Below are positions 13,793-19,597 of a DNA stretch of 29,721 nucleotides, piece by piece (the first letter of the stretch is position 1; the number at the start of each line of letters is the position of its first letter). The position numbers and the translations under genes were made by a program. The notes beneath the pieces were generated by a model that was not told the origin of the DNA, did not search any database, and worked only from the letters and a program-made list of their open reading frames with translations. Location of the stretch: the NCBI GenBank assembly GCA_030157745.1, contig JAOAUE010000007.1, forward strand, positions 1 through 29,721. Reading direction: 5' to 3'. Source of the stretch: Minisyncoccota bacterium. Its GTDB lineage: Bacteria > Patescibacteriota > Minisyncoccia > Phycocordibacterales > UBA9973.

Positions 13793-14308
13793 TTATTTTG
13801 CAAGGCCTTTTTTCATGTTTTCAAGGTGTAATGTTTGTAGGCTCGCTACTCCCAACGCTATGGCGTCTATTTCATCATCCAGTTTGGCTTTGGTCGGTAG
13901 TTTGACTGTTAGTTTCACCATTTTTTCTACTTGTTCTTTCGTAGCGTTACCTGATCCGGTCATAGATATCTTGATGGCTTGTGGAGAGAGTTCTATAACT
14001 CCCAGATTTTTTATCCCCGCTAAGGCCAGTATCGCTCCCCGTGCTTCAGCTACTTTGATGGCCGTCTTTTTGTTCACAGAGAAAAAGAGTGTCTCTATGG
14101 CCATGTGGGTAGGAGAGTGCTCTTTTATCAAGCTATCAAGCTCTTTAAATATAGAAGCCAAGCGCAGGTATTGCTCGTCTGTTTTTTGACTTGTGATACA
14201 TGTCGAAAACACAACCACCGGTTTACCGGCATTTTCTTCTACGATAGCAACTCCGCAACGGTCATACCCTGGGTCTATAGCGATGATTTTTTGTTTTTGG
14301 TTTAACAT
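13793..14308 (-). CDS. ruvC: Crossover junction endodeoxyribonuclease RuvC
   Basis: RuvC (171 aa) resolves Holliday junctions. Its RNase H-like fold shows IAIDPGYDRCGVAIVEE with the first catalytic Asp, AIETLFFSVNKKTAIKVAEARG with the catalytic Glu, and the C-terminal acidic pair DDEIDAIALGVA. The ATG shares one base with the ruvB stop (TAATG), indicating translational coupling. ruvA is not in this operon but at 28547-29095. Confidence 0.95.
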   Translation of the reverse strand: MLNQKQKIIAIDPGYDRCGVAIVEENAGKPVVVFSTCITSQKTDEQYLRLASIFKELDSLIKEHSPTHMAIETLFFSVNKKTAIKVAEARGAILALAGIKNLGVIELSPQAIKISMTGSGNATKEQVEKMVKLTVKLPTKAKLDDEIDAIALGVASLQTLHLENMKKGLAK

Positions 14309-15297
14309 TATTTTCCTAAATACTCTTTTCCTTTCTCAGTAAGAGATCGTCCGCGAGGGGTGCGTTCTAAAAATCCGAGTTGTATGAGATATGGTTCTAC
14401 CACATCTTCGATAGTACCCTCATCTTCACCCATAGCTGTTGCGATGTTTTTTACGCCCACTGGTCCACCGCCAAATTTTTCCAAAACAGTTTTTATTAGC
14501 AAGACATCTTGGCTACCGAGCCCATGTTCATCAAGGCCGAGCATCTCAAAAGCTTTTTTCACGGAACTTTCATCTAGTTCACTACGGTGCATTTGGGCAT
14601 AGTCTCGCACACGACGCAGGAGGTAGTTGGCAATACGAGGAGTTTGACGGCTTCTTTTCGCAATATCTTCTTTGGCGCTCTCTGGTAGATTGATACTAAG
14701 GATAGAAGCTGAGCGATTGAGTATAGTCCCTATCTCTTCCGGAGTATAAAATTCGAGTCGAAATGCTCCACCAGAGAAACGACTGCGAAGTGGCGCACTG
14801 ATCATTCCAAAACGAGTTGTTGCTCCAAGGAGAGTAAATGGTGGTAGGTCGAGTTGAACAGTGCGTGCGCTTGGGCCTTTGCCGATCATGATATCGAGCT
14901 TGCCAGTTTCCATAACAGGGTAGAGCACTTCTTCTATGTTCTTGTTGAGTCGATGTATCTCATCTATAAAGAGCATGTCGCCTGGTTGCAGGTTTGTCAG
15001 TATCGCTGCGAGATCTCCCACACGCTCTATCGATGGTCCTGATGTTATTTTGATATTAGCGCCGACTTCTTTAGCTATCACGTGGGCCAAAGTAGTCTTG
15101 CCGAGCCCTGGTGGCCCATAAAAAAGTATGTGCTCAGGGTTGTGACCACGTTCTTTGGCAGCACCTAGTAATACATGTAGGTTTTTTTTGATGTGTTCTT
15201 GTCCGACATAGTCTTCCAAAGAGTTGGGGCGCAAAACATTGTCCGAAAATTGTTCGTCCGGGGAAGAAAAAGAGGGGGTATTGTTGGTGCTTGACAT
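14308..15297 (-). CDS. ruvB: Holliday junction branch-migration ATPase RuvB
   Basis: RuvB (329 aa) is the hexameric motor that drives branch migration with RuvA. It has the N-terminal LEDYVGQEHIKKNLHVLL, Walker A GPPGLGKTT, Walker B MLFIDEIHRL, the arginine-containing sensor region LLGATTRFGMISAPLRSRF, and a winged-helix C-terminus ending RTPRGRSLTEKGKEYLG. Length is typical. It is followed by ruvC with a one-base overlap. The -10 region upstream is weak (TACTCT), and a plus-strand promoter for the structured RNA lies just upstream. Confidence 0.97.
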   Translation of the reverse strand: MSSTNNTPSFSSPDEQFSDNVLRPNSLEDYVGQEHIKKNLHVLLGAAKERGHNPEHILFYGPPGLGKTTLAHVIAKEVGANIKITSGPSIERVGDLAAILTNLQPGDMLFIDEIHRLNKNIEEVLYPVMETGKLDIMIGKGPSARTVQLDLPPFTLLGATTRFGMISAPLRSRFSGGAFRLEFYTPEEIGTILNRSASILSINLPESAKEDIAKRSRQTPRIANYLLRRVRDYAQMHRSELDESSVKKAFEMLGLDEHGLGSQDVLLIKTVLEKFGGGPVGVKNIATAMGEDEGTIEDVVEPYLIQLGFLERTPRGRSLTEKGKEYLGK

Positions 15298-15310
15298 AAT
15301 ATTTAGAGTA

Positions 15311-15319
15311 TGCTATACT
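15311..15319 (+). promoter_or_regulatory. Extended -10 promoter (TGcTATACT) of the structured RNA
   Basis: The predicted start is about 15326, some 33 nt before the closing stem of the RNA. It diverges from ruvB. Confidence 0.55.
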
Positions 15320-15325
15320 GTACTT

Positions 15326-15497
15326 AAGATAAATACATAAGTATTTTACATCAAGAAGACATAAATCTCTAAGCAGTCAGCCTCCGGTTCTAAGTGTAGG
15401 CGCAGGACGCCTTGGTTTCGACTGGAGCTATCCTACAATCATGCTTTACGTATGTGGCTTGTCCTCATACGGACTGTTTAGAGATTTATGTTTTTTT
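15326..15497 (+). ncRNA. Structured non-coding RNA of unknown family
   Basis: A 20-bp stem closes the molecule: 15359-15378 (ACATAAATCTCTAAGCAGTC) pairs with 15472-15491, all Watson-Crick except one G-U, and runs into seven T (15491-15497) as an intrinsic terminator. Inside, CTCCGGTT (15382-15389) can pair with GACTGGAG (15420-15427, two G-U). This encloses AGGCG-CAGGA-CGCCT (15398-15412). A separate hairpin joins CGTATG (15449-15454) and CATACG (15466-15471). TGTAGG/CCTACA offers an alternative pairing. The region lacks the SRP GGAAGGA-type loop, the tmRNA ends and the rod shape of 6S RNA. It could be a free RNA or a leader controlling the 62-aa gene that starts 22 bases after the T-tract. 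Confidence 0.7.
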
Positions 15498-15518
15498 GTT
15501 CATTTTAAAAAATATTTT

Positions 15519-15707
15519 ATGTATATAAAATTAACTCTCAATGTAGGGGAGCTTTTAGAAAACTGTACAGAAGAAGCAATACGTTTGAAAAAAAGTTTAA
15601 AAGGATACAAAGTAGTTATTTCTATAGGTACAATTCTGATACAGGTAACGAACAAGTCGACACCTCAATCTTTATTAAAAAAATTCCACAAAGAGTTTAA
15701 AAAATAA
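15519..15707 (+). CDS. Small basic protein (62 aa), function unknown
   Basis: From ATG 15519 the product opens MYIKLTLNVGELLENCTEEA and continues through KKSLKGYKVVISIGTILIQV to a Lys-rich end (LLKKFHKEFKK). It reads as helix, two strands and helix, with no signal peptide. No family is recognised. A longer frame from 15441 would begin inside the structured RNA and is rejected. The gene lies directly after the RNA's terminator, so the RNA may be its attenuator, or TTTAAA-type -10 sequence at about 15504-15510 may give a nearly leaderless mRNA. A good terminator follows the stop. Confidence 0.6.
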   Translation: MYIKLTLNVGELLENCTEEAIRLKKSLKGYKVVISIGTILIQVTNKSTPQSLLKKFHKEFKK

Positions 15708-15711
15708 TTTT

Positions 15712-15739
15712 AAATTCCCAGAGACCCTGGGAATTTTTT
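15712..15739 (+). terminator. Intrinsic terminator of the 62-aa gene
   Basis: Arms AAATTCCCAG (15712-15721) and CTGGGAATTT (15727-15736) with a 5-nt loop, followed by T to 15739. Confidence 0.85.
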
Positions 15740-15752
15740 ACTTTTTCTTCTT

Positions 15753-15873
15753 AAGCGAGTTCATACTTATACAGCTTTTACCGTGTTTCGCAGACTGACT
15801 GAGTCGAGAATCAGGTAATTTTTCAGCAGAAAAATATACCGACGGTAAAAGTTATATAAGTATGACGAGCGCC
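15753..15873 (-). repeat. Post-stop structured element A (after pilB)
   Basis: It begins 2 bases after the pilB stop, read on the minus strand. Outer arms 15761-15783 and 15843-15865 pair over 23 positions (21 Watson-Crick, one G-U, one mismatch). Between them are a TTTTTC-TGCT-GAAAAA hairpin and the core CTCGACTCAGTCAGTCTGCG, which contains the mini-stem GACT/AGTC. The borders CGCTCGT and ACTCGCTTAAGAA are identical in element C. There is no T-tract on the pilB strand. Confidence 0.65.
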
Positions 15874-15874
15874 T

Positions 15875-17593
15875 CTAATCTTCCTGCAAATCAACTACCG
15901 ATTCCACTTCCGCAAAATCAGTCACACCTTTCAATATTTTTACAAGCCCGTCTTCTTTCATGTCTAGGTAGCCTTGCTGCTCAGATATTTTTTTGATTTC
16001 TCTTTCACTTAGATTTTCAGTGATGACCTTTTCGATATTTTCATCGGTTTTGATAACTTCAAATATTCCGAGTCGTCCCTTGTAGCCTGTGTTGTTGCAC
16101 AGCGGGCAACCTTTTGCACGATAAAGCTTTATAACATCTTTAGAAACACCAAAGCTTGAGAGGTCTTTGCCTTCGGCACTTGCTTGTTCCCAGATCCTAT
16201 TTATATGAGCGCGTTCTTCTTCTGTCGCTTCTGCCTCTACCTTACAATCATTACAAAGCTTTCGCACTAGTCGCTGAGCGATAGAGAGAGTAAGCGCTGA
16301 AACCAAAATCTTTGGGTTAACATCGAGATCAATAAGTCTTGGGATCACTCCTTGCGCGTTGTTGGTGTGGAGTGTTGAGAAAACCATGTGGCCTGTGAGG
16401 GCTGATTCGACAGCTATCTTGGCAGTTTCTGGATCTCGTATTTCTCCAACCATAATGACATCAGGATCTTGTCGCAAAGCTGAACGAAGACCTTCGAGGA
16501 AGGTGTAGTTTTTCTTGTGGTCTGTTTGGGTTTGAGTTATACCAGCGAGGTGGTATTCGATAGGGTCTTCGATGGTGATTATCTTTTTCTCCGGAGAATA
16601 AATCTGTTGCAAAAAAGCATACAGAGTTGTGGTTTTACCAGAGCCTGTCGGACCAGTGAGGAGGATCATACCATTTGGTTTTTGGATTTCTTGTGTAAAG
16701 AGTTTAAAGAGTGGATCACTGATGCCGAGCTCGTCTAGTCTAACTGCAATACTCTTGGGGTTTAGGATACGAAGCACGATACTCTCTCCATATGCACCAG
16801 GAATCATAGATGTACGGAAAGATATTTCTATTTCTTTTTCACTCCCAATTTCTGGCAGAAAAGCACTGAAGCGCCCGTCTTGCGGGTTGTTGGCAATGGT
16901 CAGCTTCATACCGGAGAGAAGTTTGATACGAGTGTTTATTTGTTTATATGTTTCAAAGTCAAAGTGCGTAATGATTTGGAGCACTCCATCCAAACGAAAT
17001 CTCAGCTCAACTTTGTCTTCCATCGGCTCTATATGAACATCAGAAGCGCCGATACCAATACCAGCACCTAAGATAACTTCCAAAATTCTAGAGATATGTT
17101 GCTTGGCATCTTTTTGGTTTATGGCTAGTTCTATCTCTCGTATAGCATCACTAGTGTTTTTTATTTTTTGTCCCAAGTCAGCTAGTACATCTGGGGCAAC
17201 ATCTAGTCCGCCACGACGAGAAGTTGTAGCAAAAGAAAGATCCTTGTAATGGCTCCAAACTTTTTTGATGCTTTTCTCTGAAGCCATAACCATAGTGACA
17301 GCGAAACCTTTGGCCTCTAGTACTTCTTTTGCCTTTAATGCGCCGTTGGCTATAGGGGAGCGCACAGCCAAAGAGAGCTTTTTGCCAACAAGTTTGTATG
17401 GCCCTACGTCATAGCTTCTAGCTTCTTCTTCTGTTAAAAGTCTTATCGCATCGTTATCTATAGACTGAGCCGAAAGGTCTATAAAGGGTACTTGGTATTT
17501 GTTTTGAGCAAGCATTGCAACCAAACTTTCTTCTTCTTGGTCTCGTAGCTCAGAGAGTCTTTTTTGTTGTTCGTTTTCATCAAATTGAACCAT
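15875..17593 (-). CDS. pilB: PilB/GspE-type secretion/pilus assembly ATPase
   Basis: This 572-aa hexameric ATPase drives type IV pilus extension or type II-like assembly from the cytoplasmic face. The N-terminal MshEN-like domain (about 20-120) precedes the ATPase core: Walker A GPTGSGKT at 314-321, Asp box TIEDPIEYHL, Walker B RQDPDVIMVGEIRD and the His box LTGHMVFSTLHTNNAQG. Two CxxC pairs, LCNDCK and GCPLCN, form the tetracysteine zinc site. No pilin, PilC or PilT gene is in view. TATAAT at 17603-17608 gives a leader of about 3 nt. Confidence 0.92.
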   Translation of the reverse strand: MVQFDENEQQKRLSELRDQEEESLVAMLAQNKYQVPFIDLSAQSIDNDAIRLLTEEEARSYDVGPYKLVGKKLSLAVRSPIANGALKAKEVLEAKGFAVTMVMASEKSIKKVWSHYKDLSFATTSRRGGLDVAPDVLADLGQKIKNTSDAIREIELAINQKDAKQHISRILEVILGAGIGIGASDVHIEPMEDKVELRFRLDGVLQIITHFDFETYKQINTRIKLLSGMKLTIANNPQDGRFSAFLPEIGSEKEIEISFRTSMIPGAYGESIVLRILNPKSIAVRLDELGISDPLFKLFTQEIQKPNGMILLTGPTGSGKTTTLYAFLQQIYSPEKKIITIEDPIEYHLAGITQTQTDHKKNYTFLEGLRSALRQDPDVIMVGEIRDPETAKIAVESALTGHMVFSTLHTNNAQGVIPRLIDLDVNPKILVSALTLSIAQRLVRKLCNDCKVEAEATEEERAHINRIWEQASAEGKDLSSFGVSKDVIKLYRAKGCPLCNNTGYKGRLGIFEVIKTDENIEKVITENLSEREIKKISEQQGYLDMKEDGLVKILKGVTDFAEVESVVDLQED

Positions 17594-17602
17594 TGTTCTT
17601 TT

Positions 17603-17608
17603 ATTATA
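17603..17608 (-). promoter_or_regulatory. -10 promoter element (TATAAT) of pilB
   Basis: On the minus strand a perfect TATAAT predicts a start 3 nt before the ATG at 17593. Confidence 0.55.
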
Positions 17609-17668
17609 CCTTTACTTACCCCTTTGAGCTATGCGGAAAAGCCCTAAAAATGAGGCTAAATTTACCAT

Positions 17669-17697
17669 TTGACAAATAGATACAGATATGCTATTAT
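17669..17697 (+). promoter_or_regulatory. Consensus sigma-70-type promoter of the Cys/His-rich exported protein
   Basis: TTGACA (17669-17674), a 17-nt spacer and TATTAT (17692-17697) with an extended TGc. The start is expected near 17704, giving a leader of about 39 nt with no clear Shine-Dalgarno sequence. Confidence 0.8.
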
Positions 17698-17742
17698 ATA
17701 TAGGAAATCAAAATATTTTTTCAATCCCGAAAACTCTGAATT

Positions 17743-18759
17743 ATGAAAAAAATAATGTTTTTGTTCGTTCAAATCGTCACACTTTTATGTGCGACACAAA
17801 TAGTTAATGCAACCGAAATTAAGGATGCTACGTTGAAAGAACAGGGTAAGCAAAATGAGGCCAGCACTATTGCCTGGCTCCGTTCTGATAATCCTGATGC
17901 CGACCTCATTACTATGAGTGTCAACCATTTCAATAAAGGCTTCAAAGCTTGCCTGGAAGAATTCAACAAAAAGTACAAAACCTTCCTGGAGATTACTGAT
18001 GATGTCATTAACGACAAAATTATCCCCGAACTTTATACTGCTGATCTCGATAAAAATAAACTGTACACAGTTTCTTATTGGGATTTAGTAAATAAAAAAT
18101 GGGGACGGTGGACTCGTAAAGCAAAATCAGGAGAAACAGGGTTGTTTTTTCCCGGATGGGAAGAGCCGATTCTTTCAGTTTATTGTTGGAATTTTGGTTA
18201 TCCCAATTCTTCACCTGTTGCGCCAGTTATTAAACCAGCTGAAAGGCAGGAACAAAAACAGGAATATGTTTATATTCCTGGGACAACAAAGGTGATCGAG
18301 CATGGGACTGATACTGTTAAAGAGATTTTTTCTACCTACAAAGAGGTAGAGAGGAATACCTTTAACAAAATCAACAACCAAACCTTCACGCTTGAGGCTC
18401 AACAAGCTTCATATGTCCAAAGTGGATGCAATCACCAACAGGCTCAACAGTGTAACCACCAGGTACAGCAAGCATCATGCAACCATCAACAACCAAGACA
18501 GGATTGTGGTTGCAGGGAAGATTATTCCTGCCAGGGTCATAAAAAGGTTAAGAACAAAAAGCCTTTTTTTAACACCACAGGGGGTAAACTTCTTCTTTTT
18601 GGTGCCGGTGTTGTCACTGGGGCGGTGTTGGAGAACAATACCAATATCAACTTGTTCGGTGGGAGAAATGCCCTCCAGGGGCAGGTGGTTACACATGGGC
18701 CTCTGAACCTGCTACCCGTATCAAATCCGGTAATCTTTACTCATGGACCGCTCAATTAG
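17743..18759 (+). CDS. Exported Cys/His/Gln-rich protein, function unknown
   Basis: The 338-aa product has a classical signal peptide (MKKIMFLFVQIVTLLCATQI, likely cleaved near residue 23). A globular region (about 25-170) is rich in Trp and Tyr. Residues about 221-268 are Gln/Cys/His-rich with three CNHQ motifs, then DCGCREDYSC and QGHKK, a plausible metal-binding or cross-linking segment. A hydrophobic Gly-rich stretch (GGKLLLFGAGVVTGAVLE) follows, and the end carries THGPLN twice, the second copy being the last six residues. No family is recognised. The base and codon use look more GC-rich than flanking genes. It has its own strong promoter and terminator. Confidence 0.8.
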   Translation: MKKIMFLFVQIVTLLCATQIVNATEIKDATLKEQGKQNEASTIAWLRSDNPDADLITMSVNHFNKGFKACLEEFNKKYKTFLEITDDVINDKIIPELYTADLDKNKLYTVSYWDLVNKKWGRWTRKAKSGETGLFFPGWEEPILSVYCWNFGYPNSSPVAPVIKPAERQEQKQEYVYIPGTTKVIEHGTDTVKEIFSTYKEVERNTFNKINNQTFTLEAQQASYVQSGCNHQQAQQCNHQVQQASCNHQQPRQDCGCREDYSCQGHKKVKNKKPFFNTTGGKLLLFGAGVVTGAVLENNTNINLFGGRNALQGQVVTHGPLNLLPVSNPVIFTHGPLN

Positions 18760-18781
18760 GTGGACCACTTAACTATTTTAC

Positions 18782-18810
18782 AAAAGCGATGGAAATCCCA
18801 TCGCTTTTTT
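18782..18810 (+). terminator. Intrinsic terminator after the Cys/His-rich protein
   Basis: AAAAGCGATGG (18782-18792) pairs with CCATCGCTTTT (18798-18808) across a 5-nt loop, ending in a T-run. Confidence 0.85.
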
Positions 18811-18816
18811 CTATGC

Positions 18817-18844
18817 TTGACAAAATATTTATATCATGTATTAT
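18817..18844 (+). promoter_or_regulatory. -35/-10 promoter of the second exported protein
   Basis: TTGACA (18817-18822), a 16-nt spacer and TATTAT (18839-18844). It starts 6 bases after the preceding T-run. The leader would be about 20 nt, A-rich and without a clear ribosome-binding site. Confidence 0.75.
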
Positions 18845-18870
18845 ATAGACAAACAAAAAACAAATTAACA

Positions 18871-19467
18871 ATGAAAAAGATAACTTTATTTTTGGTGTTT
18901 GTTCTGACGGTTGTCGGGGCAAATTCCCAGGTGTTTGGGAAAAAACAACTTCAAAAACATGAGAGTGAGCCGGGTTATTTCTGGTTCAAGCCGGTGGTGG
19001 ATGTAGATACCACAACCCTTGTTGAGGGAGATGCTAACTTCAACACCATTTTTCTGGTTGAAGCCTATCTTTCTAACGGGGAGCCGATACAGGTTTTGAT
19101 AAAAGGCGCTCAGCTTAAATTTTTAATGAGATTGCCTTCCAAGCAAAAAGTGGAAGAAAAACCTGTCTTTACCGGTTTTATGTTTACTGTAAAGTCCTTG
19201 GGCCAGAAATCGATTTTAAAAAAGAGGGATATTGAAAAAGGAACCTCCAGAGGTAAGTTTTTTGAAAAACAAAAAGATCGGTTACTGAGAGAGAGGGATA
19301 CAGAAAAGTATGAGCTGTGGAGTGAATCTCCTACAAAAGTACAAGGACAACTCGTAGGGAAGAAAATACTTCCTGTGGCCGATGAAGCAGAAAAAGAAGA
19401 GCGAGAACCTGTTGATCCTTCTGAAAAAAACCAAAAACCTTCTACTCCAGCCAAAAAAACATGGTAG
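18871..19467 (+). CDS. Exported protein with Lys/Glu/Pro-rich tail, function unknown
   Basis: From ATG 18871 the product is 198 aa. It starts MKKITLFLVFVLTVVGANSQ, a signal peptide probably cut near residue 20. A beta-rich middle follows (FWFKPVVDVDTTTLVEG, FLVEAYLSNGEPIQVLIKG), then a highly charged region and a low-complexity end (EEREPVDPSEKNQKPSTPAK). The frame is open from 18760, but that earlier start lies before the promoter and lacks a signal peptide, so 18871 is chosen. The signal peptide and promoter type resemble those of the upstream exported gene, suggesting a matched pair. No family is recognised. Confidence 0.75.
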   Translation: MKKITLFLVFVLTVVGANSQVFGKKQLQKHESEPGYFWFKPVVDVDTTTLVEGDANFNTIFLVEAYLSNGEPIQVLIKGAQLKFLMRLPSKQKVEEKPVFTGFMFTVKSLGQKSILKKRDIEKGTSRGKFFEKQKDRLLRERDTEKYELWSESPTKVQGQLVGKKILPVADEAEKEEREPVDPSEKNQKPSTPAKKTW

Positions 19468-19500
19468 TAGTAAGAATGATAAGGTTCTAAAAAGAGTACG

Positions 19501-19526
19501 AAGCCCCGATTTAGTTCGGGGTTTTT
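19501..19526 (+). terminator. Intrinsic terminator after the second exported protein
   Basis: AGCCCCGA and TCGGGG form the stem around a short loop, followed by five T (19522-19526). Confidence 0.85.
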
Positions 19527-19541
19527 CTTTTGGGTAAGGCA

Positions 19542-19570
19542 TTGACAAAAGCCTCCTTTTTTGCTATAAT
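19542..19570 (+). promoter_or_regulatory. Near-perfect promoter of the surface protein
   Basis: TTGACA (19542-19547), a 17-nt spacer and TATAAT (19565-19570) with an extended TGc: the strongest promoter in the window. The start is expected near 19577. The leader holds an AAAGGA-type ribosome-binding site directly before the ATG at 19598. Confidence 0.9.
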
Positions 19571-19597
19571 ACCAGAGTCGAAAATTAGAAAGGAAAG

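Noticed and set aside
13539..14189. Plus-strand frames opposite the acidic gene and ruvC
   Set aside because: They are antisense to well-supported genes, and their Ser/Phe-rich composition mirrors Asp/Glu/Lys codons on the other strand.
15326..15497. SRP RNA, tmRNA, RNase P RNA or 6S RNA as identity of the structured RNA
   Set aside because: No SRP GGAAG-type conserved loop, no tmRNA ends or tag reading frame, far too short for RNase P RNA, and a branched fold rather than the single rod of 6S RNA. A profile search could still overturn this.
15441..15518. Longer start for the 62-aa protein
   Set aside because: The extra 26 codons lie in the 3' half of the structured RNA and its terminator, and encode a Phe/Cys-rich stretch without likeness to the rest.
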